Source of the DNA: Comamonas sp. lk
GTDB taxonomy: Bacteria; Pseudomonadota; Gammaproteobacteria; Burkholderiales; Burkholderiaceae_C
Reading direction: 5' to 3'
NCBI GenBank assembly: GCA_945860595.1
Contig: CAMAQV010000010.1
Coordinates: forward strand, 1 to 64,000
Length of the DNA stretch: 64,000 nt
The notes beneath the pieces were generated by a model that was not told where the DNA came from, searched no databases, and saw nothing but the letters and a program-made list of their open reading frames with translations. The position numbers and the translations under genes were made by a program. The first letter of the stretch is position 1. Every line of letters begins with the position of its first letter. This document shows positions 47,694 to 56,918 of this stretch, piece by piece.

Positions 47694-49769
47694 TCAATCC
47701 GGGTTGTGCGTGGGTACAGCTTGCATGGGCGCGTCCGCAACCACATCCTGGCCTGCGTCAGCCAAGTCAATAGCCAGCGCGATCGGCCCGCCGACCTCGT
47801 CATCCGCCTCGTCCGGCAGACCTGCGTTCGCAGCATCTGGCTGTGCCGCGTCCAAGCGCTCCACCACCGTACCGTTGATGTCCAGCGTAATCAGATCCGG
47901 CAAGCCCAGCCGCACCATTACCCGGGCACCGCGCGGCAGACCTTGCGCACCCAGCACCGGCAAAACCAAAGGCAAGGCGTCAGCGCGAACCATGTTGTCT
48001 TTGAAGACCGTAGCAGGCAGATCAGCGATGCCGTTTTGCATGATGTACTGAAGTGTCCAGTAGCGCTCCATCGCTCCCTGGTGCGCGTTGTAGGCGCTGT
48101 AGGCGTCCTCGAAACTGGAAATGATGGCCAGCAACTGGGCGTCTTTAGGCTTAAAGGGGGCAGCCAGGGCAGCGGTACTGCCATGGCGCACGCAGGCGAT
48201 GATCTGCCACTGGTTGACCATGTCGGTGTAGCGGCGCAGCGGCGAGGTGCTCCAGGCGTAGCACTTCACCCCGATGCCCGCATGCGGCGCGGCGCGGGTG
48301 CCCATGCGTACTTTCACACCGGGCGCCAGCGAGGCCTGGCTGCGATAAATCCCCGGCACACCCAGCTCAGCCAACCAGGCACCCCAGCTGCTGTTGGCCA
48401 GGATCATGGCCTCGGCGACGATCAAATCCAGCGGTGCACCGCGCTGCCGGGTGCTGATATCCACTGTTTCATTGCCCATGGGCACGTCGCCCTGAACATC
48501 CCGCAAGCGGAAGTTGTAGTCCGGCCGGTTAAAGGTCTCTGGCTTTCCGCGCAGCACTTCGCGCCGCTCCTTCAGGGCGCAAGCCAGTCGGTGCAAAAAG
48601 GCCAGCTGGGGCTGCAAGTCCTGCAAAACTGCGGGCGCTTCTGCCGCCTGCTGTCCTTGCAGCCATTCGGGCGTCACCCAATGCTCCAGCTGGTCATGCC
48701 GCAGGTTGTGCGCAATCGGAACCTGCTCCAATACCGTGCGGCTGCCGCGCAATTCCAGCGTGGCTTCGTCGATGTCCACATACAAAGAGACCGCCGGGCA
48801 GGCGCGCCCTTCCTGCAAAGTGAAATGCTGAACCAGCGCATCGGGCAGCATGGTGATTTTGAAACCGGGCATGTAGACCGTGGACAAGCGCTCACGCGCG
48901 ATCCGGTCGATCTCGCTGCCCGGCTGCAGGGCCAGTGCCGGTGCGGCAATGTGGATGCCCAGAGTCACGCTGCCGCTACCCAGGCCCTGGACGGACAGCG
49001 CATCGTCGATTTCGGTCGTGGCCGAGTCGTCGATGGAAAACGCATCTATCTGCGCCAGGGGCAGGTCCTGCGGCAGTACGGGCGATGCCAGCGGGCCAAA
49101 GCCGGTGCCTTTGGAGAAGTATTCAAGCGCAAATCGTTTCCAGTGGAACTGGTAGGGCGAATCAATCGCCCCGGCTTTTTGCAACAAGGCCAGCGGTGCA
49201 GTCTGGCTGGAACGGGCTGCCTCCACCACTGCCTTGTATTCAGCTGCGTTCTTATCCGGCTTGAACAAAATTGTGTAGAGCTGGTCCCGCACGGCTGGTG
49301 GACAGTGACCGGCAAGCAACTCGTGCGCCCACTGGTCAATCTGCGCCAACATCTGCTTCTTTTTTTCGATGGCGGCCAATGCCTGGGCGATGACCTCGGC
49401 GCCGGCTTTGCGAAAGCGGCCTTTGCCGGCGCGGCGAAAGTAGTGGGGGGCCTCAAACAGGGTGAACAACATCGCCGCCTGTTGCTGCACGCTGGCCTGG
49501 GCACTGAAATAGTCCCGGGCCAGCTCAGCAAAGCCGAACTCCTCATCGGGTGCGAACTCCCAGGCCATCTCCAGTTCCACCTCCTGGCTCAAAGCGGCAC
49601 TCGCTGCCATAAAAGCAGCCGGCGCGGGCGACTCAAAACGCAATAGCTGGTTGGCCCCCTTGACTTTGACCCGCTTGCCGCTGTCGAGCTCCACCTGGGC
49701 CGATGCGTCAGACTCGGAAAGTACGCGTCCGGCCATGAATTTGCCAGCTTCATCAAATAGGAGATACAT
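47694..49769 (-). CDS. rnr: RNase II/RNase R-type 3'-5' exoribonuclease
   Basis: A 691-residue RNB-domain nuclease. The catalytic acid cluster is 'FSIDDSATTEIDDALSV', with Glu where many RNase II/R have Asp before I/F-D-D. 'TSPLRRYTDMVNQWQIIACV' is the other RNB hallmark. The N-terminal beta domain 'MYLLFDEAGKFMAGRVLS' starts at the ATG 49769. The track's longer ORF overlaps the divergent rodA. An acidic C-terminal tail replaces a clear S1 domain. The assignment to R rather than II is loose. Confidence 0.8.
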   Translation of the reverse strand: MYLLFDEAGKFMAGRVLSESDASAQVELDSGKRVKVKGANQLLRFESPAPAAFMAASAALSQEVELEMAWEFAPDEEFGFAELARDYFSAQASVQQQAAMLFTLFEAPHYFRRAGKGRFRKAGAEVIAQALAAIEKKKQMLAQIDQWAHELLAGHCPPAVRDQLYTILFKPDKNAAEYKAVVEAARSSQTAPLALLQKAGAIDSPYQFHWKRFALEYFSKGTGFGPLASPVLPQDLPLAQIDAFSIDDSATTEIDDALSVQGLGSGSVTLGIHIAAPALALQPGSEIDRIARERLSTVYMPGFKITMLPDALVQHFTLQEGRACPAVSLYVDIDEATLELRGSRTVLEQVPIAHNLRHDQLEHWVTPEWLQGQQAAEAPAVLQDLQPQLAFLHRLACALKERREVLRGKPETFNRPDYNFRLRDVQGDVPMGNETVDISTRQRGAPLDLIVAEAMILANSSWGAWLAELGVPGIYRSQASLAPGVKVRMGTRAAPHAGIGVKCYAWSTSPLRRYTDMVNQWQIIACVRHGSTAALAAPFKPKDAQLLAIISSFEDAYSAYNAHQGAMERYWTLQYIMQNGIADLPATVFKDNMVRADALPLVLPVLGAQGLPRGARVMVRLGLPDLITLDINGTVVERLDAAQPDAANAGLPDEADDEVGGPIALAIDLADAGQDVVADAPMQAVPTHNPD

Positions 49770-49776
49770 GGCGCAG

Positions 49777-49803
49777 ATTCTCCCACGCGTTGCGCCAGAT
49801 AAT
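49777..49803. promoter_or_regulatory. Divergent -10 boxes of rnr and rodA
   Basis: The 40-bp gap holds GAGAAT on the minus strand (49777-49782), 7 nt before the rnr ATG, and GATAAT on the plus strand (49798-49803), 6 nt before the rodA ATG. Both transcripts would start at or beside the start codon. Confidence 0.48.
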
Positions 49804-49809
49804 CCCCGC

Positions 49810-50964
49810 ATGGCCACACCTTTTGGACGCACGTCATCCCGCGCATGGATGCATTCCTTGTTCGAGCGTCTCGACCCCCCGCTGCTGTTCGCGATGCTGT
49901 TGCTCGCGGGCGCCGGATTACTGGCCATCTATTCGTCAGGCTACGACGGCGGAGCCCGGTTTATCGACCACGCCCGCAATACCTGTATTGCCTTTGCCAT
50001 CATGTTCAGCGTCGCCCAAATTCCGCCGCAACGCCTGATGGCCTTGGCCGTACCTTTGTACCTTGTCGGCATTGCGCTGCTGATCGCAGTCGCCCTGTTC
50101 GGCATCACCAAAAAGGGCGCGCGGCGCTGGGTCAACGTGGGCCTGACCATTCAGCCCAGCGAGATCTTGAAAATCGCCGTGCCGCTGATGCTGGCATGGT
50201 GGTTCCAGAAACGCGAGGGGCAGTTGCGCCCGCTGGACTTTGCCGTAGGCGGCCTGCTGGTGCTGGTGCCGGTGCTGCTAATCATGCGCCAGCCTGACCT
50301 GGGAACCGCCTTGCTGGTTCTGGCGGCAGGGCTGTCGGTGGTGTTTTTCGCCGGCATGAGCTGGTGGCTGGTGCTGCCGCCCCTGGCCGGGCTTGTGCTG
50401 GCAGTGGTGCTGCTGGTGGTGTTTGAGCCGACACTGTGCGCCCAGGGATTTAACTGGCCACTCCTGCACGATTACCAGCAGCAGCGCGTGTGCACTTTGC
50501 TTGACCCGAGCCGGGACCCGCTGGGCAAGGGTTTTCACATTTTGCAGGGCATGATTGCCATCGGGGCCGGCGGTGTATTCGGAGCCGGCTTTATGCAGGG
50601 CACGCAGGCGCGCCTGGATTTCATTCCCGAGCGCACCACTGACTTTGTGTTCGCAGCCTTCGCGGAAGAGTTTGGCCTGCTGGGCAACCTCTACCTGCTG
50701 GCGGCCTACGTGTTCCTGATTTTCCGGGCCTTGGATATCGCCATGGAAGCCCCCACCGTGTTCGCGCGCATGCTGGCTGGCAGCCTGAGCGTCATCTTTT
50801 TCACCTACGCTTTCGTGAACATGGGTATGGTGAGCGGCATTCTGCCCGTAGTGGGCGTGCCGCTGCCCTTTGTCAGTTACGGCGGCACCGCCATGGTGAC
50901 GCTGGGGCTGGCCATGGGTATGCTGATGTCCGTGTCGCACGCACGGCGATTGGTCCAGTCCTGA
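49810..50964 (+). CDS. rodA: Elongasome SEDS glycosyltransferase RodA
   Basis: Peptidoglycan polymerase for rod growth, 384 residues, ten predicted helices. Starts MATPFGRTSSRAWMHS. 'LAIYSSGYDGGARFIDHARN', 'GARRWVNVGLTIQPSEILKI', 'MRQPDLGTALLVLAAGLSVV', the catalytic-loop region 'FIPERTTDFVFAAFAEEFGL' and C-terminal 'GVPLPFVSYGGTAMVTLGLA' identify RodA rather than FtsW. It stands apart from mreBCD and mrdA, which are not in the window. Confidence 0.92.
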   Translation: MATPFGRTSSRAWMHSLFERLDPPLLFAMLLLAGAGLLAIYSSGYDGGARFIDHARNTCIAFAIMFSVAQIPPQRLMALAVPLYLVGIALLIAVALFGITKKGARRWVNVGLTIQPSEILKIAVPLMLAWWFQKREGQLRPLDFAVGGLLVLVPVLLIMRQPDLGTALLVLAAGLSVVFFAGMSWWLVLPPLAGLVLAVVLLVVFEPTLCAQGFNWPLLHDYQQQRVCTLLDPSRDPLGKGFHILQGMIAIGAGGVFGAGFMQGTQARLDFIPERTTDFVFAAFAEEFGLLGNLYLLAAYVFLIFRALDIAMEAPTVFARMLAGSLSVIFFTYAFVNMGMVSGILPVVGVPLPFVSYGGTAMVTLGLAMGMLMSVSHARRLVQS

Positions 50965-50985
50965 GCCGTGCCCGGGGTCGGCCCC

Positions 50986-50991
50986 TACAAT
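50986..50991 (+). promoter_or_regulatory. -10 box of tldD, likely leaderless start
   Basis: TACAAT, then GGTCCG and the tldD ATG (6-nt gap). No Shine-Dalgarno is visible. Confidence 0.48.
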
Positions 50992-50997
50992 GGTCCG

Positions 50998-52458
50998 ATG
51001 ATTGCACGCGAACCCACACTCGAACGCCTGGCCACGGCCAAATCCCTTTTGCTGACGCCCTTCGGCCTGGACGAATCCCACCTCTGGCGGGTTCTGGCTG
51101 AGATCAAAGCCCACCGCGTCGACGAAGCCGACCTGTATTTCCAGTACACCCGCTCCGAGGGCTGGAGCCTGGAAGAAGGCATTGTCAAAACCGGCAGCTT
51201 CAGCATCGACCAGGGCGTGGGCGTGCGCGCCGTCAGCGGTGAAAAAACGGCATTCGCCTACTCAGATGACATTTCCGAAGCCGCCTTGCTCGATGCGGCG
51301 CGCACGGTGCGCTCCATTGGCCTGGCCCGCACCAGCGCACGCAGCAAAGTCGGGACCGCCAAAATTGCCCGCAGCCGCGCGCTGTACGGGCCGACCGATC
51401 CCATTTCAACCCTGGACAGCGTCACCAAAGTCGCCCTGCTCGGAAAGGTCGAGACCCTGGCCCGGGCCAAAGACCCGCGCGTGGTGCAGGTCATGGCAGG
51501 CCTGGCTATGGAATACGACGTGGTAATGGTGGCGCGGGCAGACGGCGTCCTGGCAGCCGATGTGCGCCCTCTGGTGCGCCTGTCGGTCACCGTGATTGCC
51601 GAACAAAAAGGCCGACGCGAAAGCGGCTCCTCCGGCGGCGGCGGCCGCTTTGGTCTGGCCTATTTTGACGATGCCACGGTGTCCCAGTACGTCGACCAGG
51701 CGGTTGGCGCGGCGCTGACCAACCTGCAAGCACGCCCGGCACCGGCCGGCGAGATGACCGTGGTGCTCGGGCCGGGCTGGCCCGGCATCCTCTTACACGA
51801 GGCCATAGGCCACGGTTTAGAAGGTGACTTCAATCGCAAAGGTTCCAGCGCCTTCAGCGGGCGCATCGGCCAAAGGGTGGCAGCCAAAGGCGTCACCGTC
51901 CTGGACGACGGTACGATTGCCGACCGGCGCGGCTCGCTCAATGTTGACGATGAAGGCAATACCAGCGCCCGCAATGTACTCATCGAAGACGGCATCCTCA
52001 GGGGATACATCCAAGACGCCATGAACGCACGGCTGATGGGCGTGGCGCCCACGGGCAACGGACGGCGCGAGAGCTACGCCCATCTGCCCATGCCCCGCAT
52101 GACCAATACCTACATGCTGGGCGGCAAAAAAGACCCGCAGGAAATCATCGCCAGCATCCAGAAGGGCCTGTACGCGACCAACTTCGGTGGCGGGCAGGTG
52201 GATATCACCTCGGGTAAGTTTGTATTCTCGGCCAGCGAAGCCTTCTGGGTGGAGAACGGCAAGATCCAGTATCCGGTCAAAGGTGCCACGCTGGTGGGCA
52301 GCGGCCCGGATTGCCTCAAGCGCGTCAGCATGATCGGCAACGACATGTGCCTGGACAGCGGCGTGGGCACCTGCGGCAAAGAGGGGCAAAGCGTGCCCGT
52401 AGGTGTGGGCCAGCCCACGCTGCGGATAGACGGACTGACCGTGGGCGGTACCGCTTAG
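50998..52458 (+). CDS. tldD: Metalloprotease TldD
   Basis: Zinc protease subunit that with TldE/PmbA degrades unfolded peptides and matures some modified peptides and antitoxins, 486 residues. The HExxxH site is 'LLHEAIGHGLEGDFNRKGSS' near residue 263. Also typical are 'SGGGGRFGLAYFDDATV' and the C-terminal 'SMIGNDMCLDSGVGTCGKEG'. The start MIAREPTLERLATAKS is supported by the -10 box. tldE is not in the window. Confidence 0.95.
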   Translation: MIAREPTLERLATAKSLLLTPFGLDESHLWRVLAEIKAHRVDEADLYFQYTRSEGWSLEEGIVKTGSFSIDQGVGVRAVSGEKTAFAYSDDISEAALLDAARTVRSIGLARTSARSKVGTAKIARSRALYGPTDPISTLDSVTKVALLGKVETLARAKDPRVVQVMAGLAMEYDVVMVARADGVLAADVRPLVRLSVTVIAEQKGRRESGSSGGGGRFGLAYFDDATVSQYVDQAVGAALTNLQARPAPAGEMTVVLGPGWPGILLHEAIGHGLEGDFNRKGSSAFSGRIGQRVAAKGVTVLDDGTIADRRGSLNVDDEGNTSARNVLIEDGILRGYIQDAMNARLMGVAPTGNGRRESYAHLPMPRMTNTYMLGGKKDPQEIIASIQKGLYATNFGGGQVDITSGKFVFSASEAFWVENGKIQYPVKGATLVGSGPDCLKRVSMIGNDMCLDSGVGTCGKEGQSVPVGVGQPTLRIDGLTVGGTA

Positions 52459-53756
52459 GGCTTTTGCGGCAGCCGCGTCGCCAGCACCTTGTCGATGCGC
52501 CGCCCGTCGAGATCGACGACTTCAAAGCACCACTCCTGGCAATCGATGCGCTCCCCCTCAGCGGGCAAGCGCCCGCTCACCGACATCAGCAACCCGGCCA
52601 AGGTGTTGTAACGGCCCCGGTCTTCTTCGGGCAAAGTATCGAGGTCCAGCCGTGACTTGAGTTCGGCCAGGGGCATCACGCCATCGAGCAGCCAGGACCC
52701 ATCGGCGCGCTCGGTAGCCCAAGCGTCGACGCTGTTGCCATCGTTGTGCAGCTCACCAGTAATCGCCTCCAGCAGGTCGCGCGGCGTGAGCAGCCCTTGA
52801 ACCACGCCGTATTCATCGACCACAAACACCAGCCGGCTGGCCTGCTTACGAAATTGCTCCAGCAGCTCCATGCCGCTGAGCGTCTCGGGCACAAACACCG
52901 CCGGACTGATATGGGGTGACATGGCCGTCTGCGGCTGGTCACGCATATCCAGCAGCCGCGCCACGCTGATCACGCCCATGACATCGTCCAATGAACCCCG
53001 GCATACCGGGTACCAGGAATGGCCGCCGTTCTCGCCCTGGGCACTGGCCTGGGCCAGGCTCTCGCCCACGCTGCAATCTGCGTCCAACCACGCCACGTCG
53101 GTGCGCGGCGTCATCAGCGAGGTCAGGGGCCGCTCATCAAGCCGAAACACGTTTTGCACCATCTGGTGCTCGTGCTCCTCAATCACGCCGGCGTCTACGC
53201 CTTCTTCCAGGCTGGCGCTGATTTCCTCTTCCGTGACGGGCCGGGTCGCGTTGACATCGATGCGCAAAACCCGCAGGGTATAGGCCGTGGTGCCCGAGAG
53301 CAGCTTGACAAACGGCTTGGCCGCCATGGCCAACCACAGCATGGGCCGCGCCACCCAGCGCGCCACCGCTTCCGGGTGCAACTGCCCGATGCGCTTGGGC
53401 ACCAGCTCGCCAAAGATGATGGTGGTGAAGGTAATGGTGGTGACCACGATGGCCGTTGCCGAGATCGCTGCGGCGCTGGCGTGCACCCCCCAGGTTTGCA
53501 GCCACAGGGCCAGGCCGTCGCTGAACGCAGCCTCGCCGACGATACCGTTGAGCACCCCGATGGAGGTAATGCCCACCTGCACGGTGCTCAGAAACTGGTT
53601 GGGCTGGCCCAGCAGCACCAAGGCCGCCTGTGCCCCTTTATCGCCCGCCTCGGCCATGGCTGCCAGACGCGCCTTGCGGCTTGCGGCCAAGGCCAACTCC
53701 GACATCGCAAAGACGCCGTTGAGCACAGTCAGAAAAACAATCAGCAAAAATTCCAT
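52455..53756 (-). CDS. CNNM/CorC-HlyC family membrane protein
   Basis: A 433-residue protein: an N-terminal DUF21 membrane domain ('MEFLLIVFLTVLNGVFAMSE', 'TFTTIIFGELVPKRIGQLHP'), then two CBS domains ('LMTPRDVA'-like, read as 'LTSLMTPRTDVAWLDADCSV', and 'VVDEYGVVQGLLTPRDLLEA') and the C-terminal CorC/HlyC domain. Relatives act in Mg2+/Co2+ export; the 'hemolysin' label is historical. The start is placed at MEFLLIV. The track start overlaps apaH. The divergent apaH ATG is only 23 bp away. Confidence 0.88.
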   Translation of the reverse strand: MEFLLIVFLTVLNGVFAMSELALAASRKARLAAMAEAGDKGAQAALVLLGQPNQFLSTVQVGITSIGVLNGIVGEAAFSDGLALWLQTWGVHASAAAISATAIVVTTITFTTIIFGELVPKRIGQLHPEAVARWVARPMLWLAMAAKPFVKLLSGTTAYTLRVLRIDVNATRPVTEEEISASLEEGVDAGVIEEHEHQMVQNVFRLDERPLTSLMTPRTDVAWLDADCSVGESLAQASAQGENGGHSWYPVCRGSLDDVMGVISVARLLDMRDQPQTAMSPHISPAVFVPETLSGMELLEQFRKQASRLVFVVDEYGVVQGLLTPRDLLEAITGELHNDGNSVDAWATERADGSWLLDGVMPLAELKSRLDLDTLPEEDRGRYNTLAGLLMSVSGRLPAEGERIDCQEWCFEVVDLDGRRIDKVLATRLPQKP

Positions 53757-53779
53757 CGCGGGCCACGACAATAAACACC

Positions 53780-54619
53780 ATGGCACTTTACTTGATTGGC
53801 GATATTCAGGGCTGCAACGCAGCACTCGGGCGTTTGCTGCAACGCATCGATTTCTCGCCCTCGCGCGACACGGCCTGTTTCGTCGGTGATCTGGTTAACC
53901 GCGGACCGGATTCGCTGGGCGTTTTGTACCGGCTGATGGCATTGGGGGATTCCGCCCGCTGCATCCTGGGCAACCACGACCTGCATCTGCTGGCCGTGGC
54001 CCACGGTATCCGGGAGCCGCACAGCGGCGACACACTCGAACCCATTTTGAACAGCCCGCAGCGCGAACGCCTGCTGAACTGGTTACGCCAGCAACCGCTG
54101 GCACGACTGGAATCGCCCTTTGGCAAAGACCTGCTGCTGGTGCACGCCGGCGTGCTACCGGCCTGGACCGCAGAAAAAACCCTGGCGCTGGCCGGTGAAG
54201 TGCATAGCGTGTTGCGCAGCGACGCAGTCCAGCCCTACCTGCACACCATGTACGGCAATACGCCTGCCCGTTGGTCCGACAACTTGCAGGGCGCGGACCG
54301 CTTACGGGTGGTGGTGAACGCGCTCACCCGGCTGCGCTACTGCAGTAGCGACGGCACCATGGAGTTTGCCAGCAAGGAGACACAGGCCCCGCCCGGTTAC
54401 CTTCCCTGGTTCGAGGTACCGGAACGCGCCAGCGCAGGAACGTCAATTGCCTTCGGCCATTGGGCCGCGCTCGGCTGGACCGCACGCAGTAACGTCTGGT
54501 GTCTGGATTCGGGATGTGTCTGGGGTCGAAGCTTGAGCGCGCTGCGCATCGACGGGCTGGACGCCCGCGGTGATTTCAACACCAGCCGCTTCGACGTGGA
54601 TTGCAGCTCCGGCTGCTAA
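53780..54619 (+). CDS. apaH: Diadenosine tetraphosphatase (symmetrical)
   Basis: Hydrolyses Ap4A to two ADP and also removes Np4 caps from RNA. A 279-residue PPP-family phosphatase: GDIQGC (residues 7-12), 'CFVGDLVNRGPDSLGVLY', 'CILGNHDLHLLAVAHG' and 'LVHAGVLPAW' form the metal site. A GACAAT box lies 7 nt before the ATG. Convergent with the helicase gene downstream. Confidence 0.95.
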   Translation: MALYLIGDIQGCNAALGRLLQRIDFSPSRDTACFVGDLVNRGPDSLGVLYRLMALGDSARCILGNHDLHLLAVAHGIREPHSGDTLEPILNSPQRERLLNWLRQQPLARLESPFGKDLLLVHAGVLPAWTAEKTLALAGEVHSVLRSDAVQPYLHTMYGNTPARWSDNLQGADRLRVVVNALTRLRYCSSDGTMEFASKETQAPPGYLPWFEVPERASAGTSIAFGHWAALGWTARSNVWCLDSGCVWGRSLSALRIDGLDARGDFNTSRFDVDCSSGC

Positions 54620-54661
54620 GGCACCTGCACGTTGCCGCACCACGCGGGCGAGGCGGAGCGC

Positions 54662-56188
54662 TCAGGTGGATTTGAACAAGGCGGCGACGACCCGCTTGGG
54701 TTTGATATTGGCTGAAATGCTGCGTCCGCTGCTCACCGGTTTGGCGGACTCCCAGCTTGGCGCATCGGGGGCGGCAGTGTGCTCGTAGGGCTTATCGAAA
54801 AAAGGATCGTGCGGGGCCGCTGAACGGGTGCTTTCTCGCCGGGGAGCACGCTCAGTGTGTTCACGCCGCTCGGCCCGGTCGCTGCGCTCCAGGCGCTCGC
54901 CACGGTCGCGCTCCACACTGTCACGCCGGGGTGGGCGCTCGGCCCCACCCATCTCCATGGGCTCGATCTCGCATTTTTTCTTGATCAGCTTTTCGATGTC
55001 GGCCAGCAGGCGGGCGTCGTTGCCACCACCGACAAAGCTGACAGCCAGACCCGAAGCCCCGGCCCTACCGGTTCGGCCGATGCGGTGCACATAGTCTTCG
55101 GCGTTGAAAGGGAGATCGAAATTGAATACCGCGGGCACATATTTGATGTCCAGGCCGCGCGCGGCCACGTCGGTACATACCAGCAGATCCACTTCGCCTT
55201 TTTTGAACGCGTCCAGCGCCTTGAGCCGCTCGTCCTGGCTTTTGTCGCCATGCAGCGCGGTGGTGTTCAGACCTTCGCGTTCGAGCGAGCGTGCCAAGCG
55301 GGCACAACCCAATTTGCTATTCACAAACACAAACGCTTGCTTCATGCCGCGGGTGCGCAAAACCTGGTGCAGGGCGGCGCGCTTGTCGTCGTCGCTGACG
55401 CTGTAAAAACGCTGTTCAACATTGGGCGCCGTAGCGTTGGAGCGTGCGACTTCGATCGTCACCGGGTTTTGCAGGTAGCTACCGGCCAGGCGTTTGATCT
55501 CGGGCGAGAAGGTGGCGGAAAACAGCAGCGTGGTGCGCTGCTTGGGCAGGTAGCTCAGGATGCGCTGTAAGTCGGGCAAAAAGCCGATATCGAGCATGCG
55601 GTCGGCTTCGTCGAGCACCACGTATTCGACCTGGTTGAGCACCGCGCTCTTGGCCTCGATGTGGTCCAGCAAACGGCCAGGGGTTGCCACCAGCACTTCC
55701 ACGCCTTTTTTCAGTTCGGCGGTCTGCGGCTTCATATCGATACCGCCAAAGACCACCGCGCAACGCAGGTCGGTGTACTTGGCATAGAGCTTGACCTGCT
55801 GCGCAACCTGGTCGGCCAGCTCACGGGTAGGCAATAAAACCAATGCGCGCACGGGGTGGCGCGCGGGCGAGGTCGAGGCGTTTTCATGCTTGAGCATGCG
55901 CTGCAGCAGAGGCAGTGTGAACGCAGCGGTTTTGCCCGTGCCAGTCTGGGCTGCGCCCATCACGTCCTGCCCGGTCAGCACGACCGGAATGGCCTGCGCC
56001 TGGATCGGCGTCATGCGCTCGTAGCCCATTTCGGCCACTGCACGGGCCAGTTTGTCGGCAAGTTGGAGTTGGGCAAAAGCCATGGCTGGAGTGTCTTCGA
56101 CCGCTTGGGGAGCGGGGGCGGCAGCAGCGTCCGCCGGGGTGTCAGAGTGGGAAAATTCGTTGGAATTCAAGTGCGTCAAATCGGTCAT
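54662..56188 (-). CDS. rhlE: DEAD-box RNA helicase, RhlE type
   Basis: A 508-residue helicase. Q motif 'FAQLQLADKLARAVAEMGYE', motif I AQTGTGKT, motif Ia 'PTRELADQV', motif II DEAD in 'VVLDEADRMLDIGFL', motif III SAT, motif V 'TDVAARGLDI' and motif VI HRIGRTGRAG. The C-terminal tail is rich in Arg/Glu/Asp (RRDSVERDRGERLERSDRAE), as in RNA-binding extensions of RhlE. It unwinds ribosome-assembly and decay intermediates. No Shine-Dalgarno stands out before the ATG. The leader carries two hairpins. Confidence 0.93.
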   Translation of the reverse strand: MTDLTHLNSNEFSHSDTPADAAAAPAPQAVEDTPAMAFAQLQLADKLARAVAEMGYERMTPIQAQAIPVVLTGQDVMGAAQTGTGKTAAFTLPLLQRMLKHENASTSPARHPVRALVLLPTRELADQVAQQVKLYAKYTDLRCAVVFGGIDMKPQTAELKKGVEVLVATPGRLLDHIEAKSAVLNQVEYVVLDEADRMLDIGFLPDLQRILSYLPKQRTTLLFSATFSPEIKRLAGSYLQNPVTIEVARSNATAPNVEQRFYSVSDDDKRAALHQVLRTRGMKQAFVFVNSKLGCARLARSLEREGLNTTALHGDKSQDERLKALDAFKKGEVDLLVCTDVAARGLDIKYVPAVFNFDLPFNAEDYVHRIGRTGRAGASGLAVSFVGGGNDARLLADIEKLIKKKCEIEPMEMGGAERPPRRDSVERDRGERLERSDRAERREHTERAPRRESTRSAAPHDPFFDKPYEHTAAPDAPSWESAKPVSSGRSISANIKPKRVVAALFKST

Positions 56189-56204
56189 GCATAGCAGAGA
56201 AAGT

Positions 56205-56259
56205 TGCTATCCGGCCGATAGCAGGGGGGTGCCGAGAAGCGGCACCATGGCGGATTATC
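56205..56259 (-). promoter_or_regulatory. Promoter -10 and double-hairpin 5' leader of the helicase gene
   Basis: Minus strand: -10 GATAAT (56254-56259), then a hairpin GGTGCCG-CTTCT-CGGCACC (56228-56246) that would form the very 5' end of the mRNA, then a second perfect hairpin TGCTATC-GGCCG-GATAGCA (56205-56223), 17 nt before the ATG. Such 5'-terminal stems commonly stabilise mRNAs, and the second could limit ribosome access. Confidence 0.55.
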
Positions 56260-56328
56260 CCCGATGCGCCGATTTCACCACTGGGCGCGCACCGGGGCCA
56301 CCCGAATGCGCCGCCGCAGTCCGGACGC

Positions 56329-56895
56329 TCAGGCCTTGGGCAGGGTCACGCCGACCTGCCCCTGGTACTTGCCGCCCCGGTCTTTGTAGCTGGTTTCACA
56401 GACCTCATCGCTCTCAAAAAACAGCACCTGCGCGCAGCCCTCACCCGCGTAAATCTTGGCCGGCAGCGGCGTGGTGTTGGAGAACTCCAGGGTCACATAG
56501 CCTTCCCACTCGGGCTCAAAGGGCGTGACATTGACGATGATGCCGCAGCGCGCATAGGTGCTTTTGCCCACGCAAATGGTCAGCACATTGCGCGGAATCC
56601 GGAAAAACTCCACGGTGCGGGCCAGCGCAAAGCTGTTGGGCGGGATGATGCAGACATCGTCGTGGAAATCGACAAAGCTTTTTTCGTCGAAATTTTTCGG
56701 GTCCACCACCGTGCTGTGGATGTTGGTGAACACCTTGAACTCGGGGGCGCAGCGGATGTCGTAGCCGTAGCTGCTGGTGCCGTAGGAGATGATTTTTTTG
56801 CCATCGACCTGGCGTATCTGCCCGGGCTCAAAGGGTTCAATCATGCCGGTGGTCTCGGCCATGCGGCGGATCCAGGAATCACTTTTGATGCTCAT
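56329..56895 (-). CDS. dcd: dCTP deaminase
   Basis: Makes dUTP from dCTP for dTMP synthesis, 188 residues. '[20 protein letters not shown]' and '[16 protein letters not shown]' form the N-terminal part. The catalytic region is '[20 protein letters not shown]' followed by '[20 protein letters not shown]'. A trimeric dUTPase fold. The size is that of the family. The gene stands alone between rhlE and the BMP gene, both on the same strand. Confidence 0.96.
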   Translation of the reverse strand: MSIKSDSWIRRMAETTGMIEPFEPGQIRQVDGKKIISYGTSSYGYDIRCAPEFKVFTNIHSTVVDPKNFDEKSFVDFHDDVCIIPPNSFALARTVEFFRIPRNVLTICVGKSTYARCGIIVNVTPFEPEWEGYVTLEFSNTTPLPAKIYAGEGCAQVLFFESDEVCETSYKDRGGKYQGQVGVTLPKA

Positions 56896-56918
56896 GCGCG
56901 CTTTCTCAGAGTACGGGT

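Noticed and set aside
47688-49646. 652-residue plus-strand ORF opposite rnr
   Set aside because: Antisense shadow; rnr has catalytic RNB motifs and the antisense frame has His/Gln/Arg-rich composition typical of shadows.
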